Assembly: GCF_002871945.2 (NCBI RefSeq)
Contig: NZ_CP126963.1
Coordinates: 1,550,001 to 1,614,000 of the forward strand
Length of the DNA: 64,000 nucleotides
Direction of reading: 5' to 3'
Source: Gleimia hominis
GTDB taxonomy: Bacteria > Actinomycetota > Actinomycetes > Actinomycetales > Actinomycetaceae
Below the pieces are notes generated by a model, which saw only the letters and a list, made by a program, of their open reading frames with translations, was not told where the DNA came from and did not search any database. The position numbers were made by a program, and so were the translations under genes. Below are positions 34,801 to 42,260 of this stretch, piece after piece; position 1 is the first letter of the stretch; each line of letters starts with the position of its first letter.

Positions 34801-35653
34801 GAGCCTCATCGTCACCGAGCTCACCTTGCAGTTTCTGCAACGCCTCCTGCTTTTCCTGCAGGGCTCCCCGCGCGTCCTCAACCGCCTTCTGCGCAGTCGC
34901 CAAATCCGCGGCCGCTGCCTCAGACGCTTGTTTCGCCTGCGCCAGCTCCTGCTCCACATCCGACTTTTCCGCATTCACCTGTGCAAGCTGATCCTGCGCT
35001 TGCTTAGCCGCAGCCTCCGCTGCCGCCGCGTCTGCCTGCGCTTGCTCCGCCGCTTCCTTCGCAGCCGCGATCTCCTCCGGATCCGACGCCCCCGCCTGAG
35101 CTTTCTCTAAAACTGCCTGCGCTTCCCGCACCGCCGAATCAGCAGTATCCGCATCTGCCTGCGCCCTCTCCAGCACCTGGTTCGCCGCCGCAACTTTCGC
35201 TTCCGTCTGCTCCACGCGAGCAGCGATATCCGCCTGCACCTTCGCCACCGCTGATTCCCCGGCCGCATCCGCCGCCTTAACCTCGTTGGCCGCAGTGTCC
35301 GCCGCAGCCTCCGCCGCCTTCACCGCCTGGGCGTCTTTACCCGCCTGAGTTTTCGCCGCCTCCAGCTCAGCACCAGCTTCCTCTTGCGCAGCCTGCGTGG
35401 TTTCTACCGCTTGCTCAGATTCCGCTGCGTTAGTAGGCAAACCTTGGTTTGCGTTCGTGTCCTTTTCGGTTTCCTGAGGGAGGTTATTCTCCTCAGGTGC
35501 CGAATCGGCTGCCATTCCAGGCACCACGGTTGTGAGCGCCAAAACTGCGCTCAACCCAAGGCCCGTGCTTACACGCGCCATCCCACGGCTGTGACGTGCT
35601 TTTCTTACTGAGGGTTTACCAAACTGAGCTGCCGCTCGACGCTGACGTGACAT
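31871..35653 (-). CDS. Sortase-anchored coiled-coil surface protein with CAP domain
   Basis: A 1260-residue cell-wall protein. A long basic signal peptide ends near residue 48 (VVPGMAA). Residues about 55-440 and 680-1040 are long Ala/Gln/Lys/Glu coiled coils. Between them (about 480-670) is a CAP/SCP-like domain: AQHNANWSSTEIEHS, PYENLSWG, GHYTNLVD, GYG and AYSVAEYTRMF. A small beta domain with a cysteine (about 1060-1130) and a GEQGNQPG-type repeat stretch follow. The C-terminus has LASSG, a hydrophobic helix and a basic tail. LASSG departs from LPXTG and resembles class E sortase (LAXTG) signals. GGGAG lies 5 bases before ATG 35653. A stalk-like adhesin is the likely role. Confidence 0.85.
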   Translation of the reverse strand: MSRQRRAAAQFGKPSVRKARHSRGMARVSTGLGLSAVLALTTVVPGMAADSAPEENNLPQETEKDTNANQGLPTNAAESEQAVETTQAAQEEAGAELEAAKTQAGKDAQAVKAAEAAADTAANEVKAADAAGESAVAKVQADIAARVEQTEAKVAAANQVLERAQADADTADSAVREAQAVLEKAQAGASDPEEIAAAKEAAEQAQADAAAAEAAAKQAQDQLAQVNAEKSDVEQELAQAKQASEAAAADLATAQKAVEDARGALQEKQEALQKLQGELGDDEALSEAQKAVEDAQAALDQAQAQVDTQKQTVAASNAAVMEKMTELRSKEEAVAAAEAEQQAAQTTLEQAQQQAERAQAQKQAADMAVQDAQAALEKAQQEKLQADKAVEAAQKELDDAKAEAAGNQGGITVEQAQANVDKAKQAVEASKAEAQKQWALGSKGFFEKNGSEEALKVFETEKLINTGRPYLEATHLGAEGDATSLEQMKASLKYLAQANEIRAKEGGIDGRKLTELRVTDFDMAVAQHNANWSSTEIEHSKAYNPPYENLSWGADDPFEGWFYEEREIFEILRANGFKSRTEMEEALKNPEIKKKYGIDANAAFVGHYTNLVDHLMWSEKGSGADNQTMGYGKAATRGDLRPYRRVDSIVLNEQSVGTAYSVAEYTRMFTEYYDVLKAQLTDGSAEAKAALDKALKDLENAQNNATSDTVEQKQKELDQAKAKAEQAQTAVDSAQKDLTDKQGEASSRAEEAQAATSKVTAARAEVDVKQQTVSQAKAAYDEADQAVTDAQTSLEREENKLKAAEELVAVHQEELKNAQDKLAALSGDDAALKEAQDAVAKAQEQLDAKQAALTQVQAEAQKAAQTQNAKQQALNQKNSQQQSAETKVEQAQQLAQDKSTDADQKQQAYNQMLAVGNGVEAATKNLQKARAAADSAHKTLETAKADAEQAEQNLADTKQLQVKAQSLKWDGVDTQKVDAPEFTPINTAVANLKTAIEEAQAAQETLAEAKKQANASATALAAAQEKYDNAKAAYAEAKRAYDYYHVTPAAVKGTVPDASDPSSCKVKPFVTIPISDHVHYTLNSEGVSAGKHEYEYGTSVTVKAQPEDRFAFLPGAKNEWEFHAELPKPCAPETGGEETPGTGEQGNQPGGQGNEPGEQGNQPGEQGNQHGNQGTHGQQTTPGAGQGEQPAGNAVNPGATHKTPAKAPGFKHVTLTQAKESNLASSGSQAAGLVAPVVTITGLGLAALAIGRRNSVKNQG

Positions 35654-35783
35654 TACTACTCCCGCGCAAGTGTTGAAGGAAAGGGTTAGAACAGTTCTAA
35701 CTGTACATTGCGCGACGAAGAAAAGACATGGTTGTCCACAAACACGCTGCACCAAAAACTGGTGCGCCCCAAAAACAGGAAAG

Positions 35784-35868
35784 CGGTGGAGGTGGGATTT
35801 GAACCCACGGTGGCTTGCACCACACAGCATTTCGAGTGCTGCACCTTCGGCCGCTCGGACACTCCACC
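35784..35868 (-). tRNA. tRNA-Ser (CGA)
   Basis: On the minus strand: acceptor GGTGGAG/CTCCACC, anticodon loop CTCGAAA (anticodon CGA), a long variable arm (GTGGTGCAAGCCAC) and T arm GTGGGTTCAAATCCCAC. CCA is not encoded. Confidence 0.96.
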
Positions 35869-35929
35869 TTAGAACGCTCAGCACCTCAAACATCAAAAAG
35901 AAGCGACGCGAAGCATTCGGCTTTCAAGT

Positions 35930-36430
35930 TTACATGTTTCTACGCGAAGCGAAAAATCTGCGCAGCACAAACTCGCAATCGTGTTCTAACACACCTGCCA
36001 CAACTTCCACCTGGTGGTTCAAACGCGAATCACGCACCACGTCCCGCACCGAACCGCACGCCCCCGCCTTCGGATCCCACGCTCCAAACACCAGGCATGG
36101 CACGCGCGACGCCACCACTGCCCCCGCACACATCGTGCACGGCTCCAACGTGACCACCAGCGTGCAGCCCTCAAGCCGCCACCCACCCCGCTGCTTCGCT
36201 GCCGCCACCAACGCATTCACTTCTGCGTGTCCCACGGGGTTACCTGCGGCCTCACGGTCATTAAAACCCTTCCCAATTACCCGGCCGGCCTCATCTAAAA
36301 CCACAGCCCCAACCGGCACGTCACCCGCTTCGCCAGCCTGCTGCGCTAAACGCAATGCCCGAGCCATCGCCTTTTCGTAACCCTGAATCCGCTCCAAATC
36401 CAACTCCCAACCACTACGCCGCGCAGTCAT
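35930..36430 (-). CDS. tadA: tRNA-specific adenosine deaminase
   Basis: A 166-residue zinc deaminase converting A34 to inosine in tRNA-Arg(ACG). The zinc and catalytic motifs HAEVN (His, Glu) and PCTMCAGA (two Cys) are intact, as is the family block DVPVGAVV. The frame is open to 36529, but the preceding residues are not typical of the family, so ATG 36430 is preferred with doubt. The substrate tRNA-Arg(ACG) is encoded at 55929-56001 in this window. It is divergent from upp, a common actinobacterial arrangement, with overlapping A/T-rich promoter elements around 36541-36550. Confidence 0.9.
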   Translation of the reverse strand: MTARRSGWELDLERIQGYEKAMARALRLAQQAGEAGDVPVGAVVLDEAGRVIGKGFNDREAAGNPVGHAEVNALVAAAKQRGGWRLEGCTLVVTLEPCTMCAGAVVASRVPCLVFGAWDPKAGACGSVRDVVRDSRLNHQVEVVAGVLEHDCEFVLRRFFASRRNM

Positions 36431-36540
36431 CCGATCACTAAACCACTCAGCCCGTTCAGCCGGTAACCTACGAAGCCGTCCAACGAAATTGGCCGGCTCA
36501 CACCGCGCGGCAAATATTCCACTCCACACGCTTCACACGG

Positions 36541-36546
36541 TATTCT
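36541..36546 (+). promoter_or_regulatory. -10 element TATTCT, leaderless upp start
   Basis: TATTCT ends 6 bases before ATG 36553 with no ribosome site. The complementary strand reads TAGAATA here and may serve as the -10 of the divergent tadA. Confidence 0.55.
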
Positions 36547-36552
36547 AGAAGC

Positions 36553-37191
36553 ATGCGAGTTATAGAAGTAAAACACCCCCTGATCGCCCACAAATTAACT
36601 GAAATGCGTCAGAAGGAAACGCCGTCATCGACTTTCCGTCATCTAACAGAAGAACTGTTGATGCTACTGACCTACGAAGCCACCCGAGACATCGCTGTTG
36701 AAGATGTTGAAATTGAAACGCCCGTCGCTAAAACGACGGGCACTCGTTTATCAAAACCCCGCCCCCTAGTGGTTCCTATCCTGAGGGCCGGGCTCGGCAT
36801 GTTAGACGGCATGATGCGGCTACTGCCCACCGCGGAAGTTGGGTTCCTCGGGATGGTCCGCGACGACGCCACCCTCCAGGTGGAAACGTACGCTAATCGG
36901 CTTCCCGAAGACCTGGAGGGCCGCCAGTGCTTCATCCTCGACCCGATGCTCGCCACCGGCCACACCATGATCGCGGCAATCGACTACCTGCTAGACCACG
37001 GGGCGCGCGACGTCACCTGCCTGTGCCTCCTATCCGCCCCGCAGGGTCTCAAAGCCCTCGAAGAAGCGGTAGGCGATCGGGCGAACGTAACTATCGTTAC
37101 CGGTGCGATCGATGAAGGTCTGAACGAACACTCTTACATCGTGCCCGGCCTTGGGGATGCCGGGGACAGGCTCTACGGCGTAATCGACTAA
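36553..37191 (+). CDS. upp: Uracil phosphoribosyltransferase
   Basis: A 212-residue pyrimidine salvage enzyme making UMP from uracil and PRPP. The PRPP-binding loop reads [18 protein letters not shown], the uracil-binding end reads [12 protein letters not shown], and PILRAGLGM is conserved. Length is normal. A bidirectional terminator repeat follows 26 bases after the stop. Confidence 0.96.
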   Translation: MRVIEVKHPLIAHKLTEMRQKETPSSTFRHLTEELLMLLTYEATRDIAVEDVEIETPVAKTTGTRLSKPRPLVVPILRAGLGMLDGMMRLLPTAEVGFLGMVRDDATLQVETYANRLPEDLEGRQCFILDPMLATGHTMIAAIDYLLDHGARDVTCLCLLSAPQGLKALEEAVGDRANVTIVTGAIDEGLNEHSYIVPGLGDAGDRLYGVID

Positions 37192-37217
37192 CCACCCCTA
37201 GCTGCAAACAACGCGCT

Positions 37218-37277
37218 AATCCAAATAAACCTCTGCCCGGGCCTGACAAACAGGTGTCAACCCGGGCAGAAGTTTTA
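37218..37277. repeat. 60-bp repeat, copy 1 (terminator after upp)
   Basis: Copy 1 of a 60-base sequence repeated at 39277-39336 with one mismatch, in the same orientation. Each copy contains TCTGCCCGGG/CCCGGGCAGA with an inner TGACA/TGTCA, followed by a T-run on the plus strand (AGTTTTA) and T-rich sequence on the minus strand. It therefore works as a bidirectional terminator, here for upp and the pilin gene. Confidence 0.9.
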
Positions 37278-37309
37278 CTCATCTGTTGACGCGCACCGTG
37301 TTCAACACA

Positions 37310-38971
37310 CTACGCTTGCGCCTTATTCTTACGAGCATAATAGTAAGCTGCACCCAATAGGCCAGCACCGATCATAAGGAATAAAGCAATACCTGCCCCA
37401 CCTGTGAGTGGTAGTTTGCCGGTTATCGTACTGGAACTAATGTTCTTAACAGTCATGACGTTACTGGTTGCACTGCCTTTCAAAGCCACCATATCGTGAC
37501 TCAAAGGCGCTGGAATCCGCTCGTAACCTGCGGGAGACTTCGTCTCTACAACGCACACGCGGGCACCAACGTTGATTTTACCGATCACCCCAGTGGACCC
37601 TTTAGCGTCGGTTGTGAACTCAGTTTTTCCATCAAATGCGATAGGTTTCGCATTCTCCTCAATCTGTGGCTTTTCTGTAAACTCTTTTGAAAACGGATTG
37701 TTTTCATCATCCACCACCTTGCACGGATACACCTGGAACGTAGCTCCCGGTAGCAGCTTCGACGAATCCGCTTCATCCACCTTATTAATCTCTAAAGGCA
37801 CCATCGGAATACGCGCTTCTGGATTCTCCGGATCCGTCACAATCGATGTTTCCCCCGGATTTTTCTCTGTCGCCCAGATAAACTCCGCATTGTTAACTGG
37901 GTCAACAGTATCGTCCACGACATTGGCTTTTACAATGGCGTAAAAATATTGCGTACCGGTATACCCCAACCCACCCAACCATACTTCAACCTCCGAGTTG
38001 GGGTAGCCAGTTAGCTCATCGAACCCAAGGTTTATAAAGTCAACGGTTACAGTGCCGTCATCATTCCAAATAATGTCGTAGTGATCACCTTCGGTAATAT
38101 CGGACTTCAAGTCTAGCGGAAGACCCGACAGATCCGGGTTCGGTGTATCTGTCGGCGAAGCGAAGAATATTTTAGCGTCCCCTTCCTTAAGATAATTAAA
38201 GGGAGACTCCTCACTGCCTTCCTTGAAACGGGATATTTGTAGCCCCGCGCCCGGCTTTTCTATTAGCTCTAACTTCGTCAGTGGCGAATATCCTATCCCT
38301 TGCGGAATAGGGATTTTAACTAAGTACGTAACTTCCGACCCCTTAGTAATTACATCCCCGGTGTGCGTAAGCAATTCTTTAGTTATCTGGCCCGCATCCG
38401 TAGACTTCGGATAAACATGTATGTCACTGATCATCTCGTGGGGCGACTTCGGATCCGTGAGCGGGACTAGAATCAATGCTTGCTCCGCCGAAGACATCCC
38501 AGTGGGGGTTTTCGTCTGTGTCAGCAAATAGAGGCCAGCGGGTAAAGAATCGAATACCGCGAGGCCCTCATCATCACTAACAGCCACGCGAGCTTCGAAA
38601 GTCGGATCTGGTTCAAAACCAGAAATCCAATTGTCACTAGCGGAGATAAGTTCACTCGCAGCTGCTAGCCCCTCATTCGTGGTCGTGTCAATCGTCGACT
38701 TTTCGAGTGTGAACTCAACTCCCTTCACTGGCACGTATCCGTCTGTATTCTCAATTGCTTCACCAGTTGGGTCGGGCAGTTTGGGGGCATTCTCAGATGG
38801 GTTTAACGCGTGTACCGTAATCTTATAGTTATCGTCTGCAGCAGACGCCGTTGTGGTTAGCAAACCACCGCATATGGCAAGACAAAGGCACATCAACATG
38901 GCAAGCAAGGTACGGCCGCGCATCCGCGCAGGCGGCACACCCTTTGCGAAATATGAAGTTTTTCCAAACAT
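37310..38971 (-). CDS. LPXTG-anchored major pilin (SpaA/FimA type)
   Basis: A 553-residue sortase-dependent fimbrial subunit. The signal peptide ends near TTTASAADD. The pilin motif HVYPK supplies the lysine used for polymerisation. The later Ig-like domain has EINKVDEADSSKLLPGATFQVY and the E-box VVETKSPAGYERI for isopeptide bonds. The sorting signal is LPLTGG, then a hydrophobic helix and RKNKAQA. AAGGA precedes ATG 38971 at a long spacing. No class C sortase or tip pilin is adjacent, which is unusual. The gene and its upstream region are visibly A/T-richer than the neighbours. Together with the flanking 60-bp repeats this suggests acquisition as a unit. Confidence 0.9.
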   Translation of the reverse strand: MFGKTSYFAKGVPPARMRGRTLLAMLMCLCLAICGGLLTTTASAADDNYKITVHALNPSENAPKLPDPTGEAIENTDGYVPVKGVEFTLEKSTIDTTTNEGLAAASELISASDNWISGFEPDPTFEARVAVSDDEGLAVFDSLPAGLYLLTQTKTPTGMSSAEQALILVPLTDPKSPHEMISDIHVYPKSTDAGQITKELLTHTGDVITKGSEVTYLVKIPIPQGIGYSPLTKLELIEKPGAGLQISRFKEGSEESPFNYLKEGDAKIFFASPTDTPNPDLSGLPLDLKSDITEGDHYDIIWNDDGTVTVDFINLGFDELTGYPNSEVEVWLGGLGYTGTQYFYAIVKANVVDDTVDPVNNAEFIWATEKNPGETSIVTDPENPEARIPMVPLEINKVDEADSSKLLPGATFQVYPCKVVDDENNPFSKEFTEKPQIEENAKPIAFDGKTEFTTDAKGSTGVIGKINVGARVCVVETKSPAGYERIPAPLSHDMVALKGSATSNVMTVKNISSSTITGKLPLTGGAGIALFLMIGAGLLGAAYYYARKNKAQA

Positions 38972-39276
38972 GGTCTGTGTGGTCCTTAAAATACAGGTAT
39001 GGCGACCCAGGTGTCCTTCACCCAGGTCGCACACACCAATAGAGGGATTGTGTTAATTTAGCTTTCCCACCATTTTAGTCAAATGATAGTTATAGCATGA
39101 TTACACTATACAGCTTGTGTGCTTTTTTGTTAACCTCATCAACTTTCATTCGGCTATTTTGCAGCATTCTTGCAGTTCAAGCACGTTTTATTGCAAGGTT
39201 ATTTTTAGAAACATCCCACCTACTGAGATGCAGCACACAAACCCCCTTGTTCTCCTCTTGCGACAAATAGGGTTCC
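38972..39276. other. A/T-rich gene-free region upstream of the pilin gene
   Basis: About 300 bases without a gene. The part from 39055 to 39235 is notably A/T-rich for this chromosome, with runs such as GCTTTTTTGTTAAC and GGTTATTTTTAG. It must contain the pilin promoter. I see no transposase remnant or tRNA-like end. Confidence 0.6.
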
Positions 39277-39336
39277 AATCCAAATAAACCTCTGCCCGGG
39301 ACTGACAAACAGGTGTCAACCCGGGCAGAAGTTTTA
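39277..39336. repeat. 60-bp repeat, copy 2 (terminator after metQ)
   Basis: 59 of 60 bases match copy 1 at 37218-37277. It ends 45 bases from the metQ stop and serves as terminator for the met operon on the minus strand, where the stem is followed by a T-rich stretch (GGTTTATTTGG). Confidence 0.9.
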
Positions 39337-39381
39337 TTTAACGGTTAGCGCGTTACGTTAGAACGCGAGGATCACGTGAGG

Positions 39382-40221
39382 TTAGAACGCGGGAATGACC
39401 GACTTGTCCTTGAACGTGTCCTCAATGAATTTCTTCACCTGATCACTGTGCAGTAATTCATCCAGTTTTTTCAGATGCTCATCATCTTTATCTTTCGCTG
39501 CCCACACCAACACGTTGTTTGCCGGGTTGTTTTCTGGCGATTCAACTAGCAAAGCATCATCCGCCGCACTCAACCCGCCTTCACTCGCGAAGTTTCCGTT
39601 AATCACCGCCGCGTCCACATCCTGCAGTGCCCGCACAAGCTGCGGCCCCTCAACTTCTTTAAAATCAAACTTCTTTAGTTTTTTAACTTTGTCGATCGTG
39701 AGGTCCTCAGCTCCCTGTGGCACTTCCACCAGCCCCGCTTGCTCCAGCAGGTGCAGCGCCCGATCTTGGTTCACCGGGTCGCTAATGATCCCGATGGTTG
39801 CCCCGTCACCAATTTCTTTAATGTCCTTATGTTTCTTCGAGTAGATCGCAAGCGGTTCCAGGTGCACGGGTTTACCGGGCACAAAATCGTACCCGCGTTC
39901 CTTCGATTCCTTCTTTAGGTACGGCACGGTCTGGTAGAAGTTCGCGTCCAAATCCCCCGACGCGAGCGCCTGGTTCGGTTGTACGTAGTCCGTGAACTCC
40001 ACAATATCTAGTTTTAGACCCGCGTCTTTAGCCAGTTTGTCGTCTATAAAGTGCAGAATTTGCGCATGAGGGGATGGCGACGCTCCTACCCTCAATGTCG
40101 TAACCGCGGAGTCACTGCCCGACCCGTCACTGCCGGCATCGGATCCGGAGGTTGAACCACAGCCCGTTAAGACGAGCGCTGCTGATGCTGCCACTGCAGC
40201 GAAAACACGTGAGAAACGCAT
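39382..40221 (-). CDS. metQ: Methionine ABC transporter substrate-binding lipoprotein
   Basis: A 279-residue NlpA/MetQ-family lipoprotein. The lipobox LVLTGC places the lipidated Cys at residue 21. It is followed by a Ser/Gly/Asp linker and then TTLRVGASPSPHAQIL, DYVQPNQALASGDLDANFYQ and PNDPVN-like ISDPVNQDRAL, all typical of MetQ. It captures D/L-methionine outside the membrane and delivers it to MetI. It is the last gene of metN-metI-metQ, 89 bases after metI. Confidence 0.93.
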   Translation of the reverse strand: MRFSRVFAAVAASAALVLTGCGSTSGSDAGSDGSGSDSAVTTLRVGASPSPHAQILHFIDDKLAKDAGLKLDIVEFTDYVQPNQALASGDLDANFYQTVPYLKKESKERGYDFVPGKPVHLEPLAIYSKKHKDIKEIGDGATIGIISDPVNQDRALHLLEQAGLVEVPQGAEDLTIDKVKKLKKFDFKEVEGPQLVRALQDVDAAVINGNFASEGGLSAADDALLVESPENNPANNVLVWAAKDKDDEHLKKLDELLHSDQVKKFIEDTFKDKSVIPAF

Positions 40222-40310
40222 GATTATTTCCTGTTCTTAAAAGTCGAAATGAGTTTGAGATAGTGCTGGCCAGGTACGCTAATTGGGGACCTAACCCGGC
40301 TGGTGGTGGC

Positions 40311-41069
40311 TCAGCGGTGGTCCACCAGCCGGCTACACATGTCGCCTACCATCTGTACGATCTGCACGATTACGTACACGCCAATTACCGCCAGCACCAT
40401 TACGTCTGGCATGAAGCGGTTGTACCCGTAGTTCATCGCGAGTTGTCCAAGACCACCGCCGCCGAGCGCACCCGCCATCGCCCCGTAGCCAATGAGCGTG
40501 ATCGCAAGCACGGTGATTGCATCAATTATCGCTGGGAGGGCTTCGCGCACTTGCACGTCACGCATAATTTGCCCGCGAGTGGCCCCCATCATTTGTGCGG
40601 CTTCGATTTTACCGTCGTCCACACTGCGCACCGCGGTTTCTACGAGGCGAGCGAAAAACGGGATGGCCGCTACCGTGAGGGGCACTACCGCTGCTTTCCA
40701 TCCGATTGAGGAACCAGCCACTAGGCGGGTAAACGGAATGATTGCGATCATCAGAATGAGGAACGGGATGGACCGCCCAAAGTTCACGATGAAGGCCAGT
40801 ACTTGGTGCAACGGCTTGTTGGTGAATAGGCCGCCGCGGCCAGTTGCAATCAATACAAGCCCAAGGGGAAGGCCGATGATGACGGTAAACAAAGTGGAAA
40901 GGCCCGTCATCGCTAACGTTTCCCACACGCCGGGCCAGAACGCGCGCTGTACCGCGGGGTTGTTGAACCAGGTTTCGTCACTGTTCGCCACCAGTGGCAC
41001 CCACGCGTGCGTTAACGACGCGGTGGCGGGCATCAGGGCAGTTCCTATGTTCGATAGCACCGCGCTCAT
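40311..41069 (-). CDS. metI: Methionine ABC transporter permease
   Basis: A 252-residue permease with five or six helices. The cytoplasmic EAA loop reads EAAQMMGATRGQIMRDVQVREALP, and the end of the protein (GGGGLGQLAMNYGYNRF) is characteristic of MetI. Its start overlaps the metN stop by 4 bases. It extends about 30 residues further at the N-terminus than E. coli MetI. Confidence 0.93.
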   Translation of the reverse strand: MSAVLSNIGTALMPATASLTHAWVPLVANSDETWFNNPAVQRAFWPGVWETLAMTGLSTLFTVIIGLPLGLVLIATGRGGLFTNKPLHQVLAFIVNFGRSIPFLILMIAIIPFTRLVAGSSIGWKAAVVPLTVAAIPFFARLVETAVRSVDDGKIEAAQMMGATRGQIMRDVQVREALPAIIDAITVLAITLIGYGAMAGALGGGGLGQLAMNYGYNRFMPDVMVLAVIGVYVIVQIVQMVGDMCSRLVDHR

Positions 41070-42145
41070 GCCCTCACCTCCGCATATACTTGATTATTTT
41101 TTAGTGTTTCGATAATTCTATCCGCATGGTACTGCGGGACGCCAAGCGCTAACCGCCCTACCTGCACGTTAGAGAAAGATTCGAATGTTCCCGCGAGCAC
41201 GTCAGCGCCCATCCGGGAGGCCAGTGACATCACGGTTGATCCCGTGGGTACCCCCGGGGTGGAGGTGAACATGGTGTCTATAATCGTGAGGTCTTGCGCT
41301 ACCGCTTCTTCAGTTAGGGACGGCATGGGCACCAGTTCTTGCGCCAGTCGCGACGACGGGTTTGCGACGATACTTTCAATGGATCCGGATTCAACGATTT
41401 TTCCGTGCTCCAGCAACGTTGCGGAATCGCAGATTGCGCGCACCACCCCCATTTCGTGGGTGATGATGATGATAGTTACGCCCATTTCGTCGCGGATCTG
41501 CGCCAAAAGGTCTAATACTTGCCGGGTGGATTCCGCGTCGAGCGCGGACGTGGGTTCGTCGCATAGCACCACTTTTGGTTTTGCCGCGAGCGCCCGCGCT
41601 ATCCCAACGCGTTGGCGTTGCCCACCGGATAGTTGCGCGGGGTACGAGGTACCACGGTTACCCAGGCCCACTAGTTCTAAGAGTTTTTGTGCGCGTTCGC
41701 GCCGCTCTTGCTTTGGGGTGCCGGCAACTTTCATGGGGTATTCCACGTTCGCGAGTGCGGTGCGGGCGTCCAGTAGGTTAGCGGATTGAAACACCATACC
41801 GATGCTGCGGCGTTCTTCCCTAAGTTGGGCGTGCCCCAGCTTGGTCAGTTCTACACCCCCGAGGGTCACGGAACCTTCAGTTGGGGATTCCAATGCGGTT
41901 AAGCAGCGAATCAGTGTCGACTTGCCGGCACCGGACTGGCCGACAATACCGTGGATAGATCCGCGTTCCACACTAAGATTAACGCGGTCTAGTGCCACCA
42001 CTTCATTGCCGCCACGCACCGGGTATTTTTTTGTGAGGTCCCGCAGTTCAATTAACGCACCTGGCGCATGCCCGTCTTCCGAACTTGTTTGCCCCGTATG
42101 TTCGGGCAACATGTTTTGCGCAGTGTTAATAGCAGGGCGACTCAT
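41066..42145 (-). CDS. metN: Methionine ABC transporter ATP-binding protein
   Basis: A 359-residue ATPase. Walker A is GQSGAGKST, the ABC signature is LSGGQRQRVGIARAL, Walker B is VVLCDEPTSALD, and the switch histidine lies in IIITHEM. The C-terminal region is a NIL-type methionine-sensing domain (ESFSNVQVGRLALGVPQYHAD). AAAGGAG lies 8 bases before ATG 42145; ATG 42163 is rejected because it would overlap this site. I looked for a SAM riboswitch upstream and did not see one. Confidence 0.95.
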   Translation of the reverse strand: MSRPAINTAQNMLPEHTGQTSSEDGHAPGALIELRDLTKKYPVRGGNEVVALDRVNLSVERGSIHGIVGQSGAGKSTLIRCLTALESPTEGSVTLGGVELTKLGHAQLREERRSIGMVFQSANLLDARTALANVEYPMKVAGTPKQERRERAQKLLELVGLGNRGTSYPAQLSGGQRQRVGIARALAAKPKVVLCDEPTSALDAESTRQVLDLLAQIRDEMGVTIIIITHEMGVVRAICDSATLLEHGKIVESGSIESIVANPSSRLAQELVPMPSLTEEAVAQDLTIIDTMFTSTPGVPTGSTVMSLASRMGADVLAGTFESFSNVQVGRLALGVPQYHADRIIETLKNNQVYAEVRA

Positions 42146-42260
42146 AATCCGAGCTCCTTTCACACTGGCTCATGTTGTACGGTGCTGATTCGAGCCTACA
42201 CTGTGAAAATTCGATTGCTCAAACGAGTCCAAAAATAGACCCTAAAAGTGATCGGTATCA

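Noticed and set aside
35670..36380. 236-codon plus-strand frame
   Set aside because: It runs across tRNA-Ser and antisense to the tRNA deaminase gene.
42146..42260. SAM riboswitch upstream of metN
   Set aside because: The leader is short and shows none of the conserved S-box core; a strong ribosome site is present instead.
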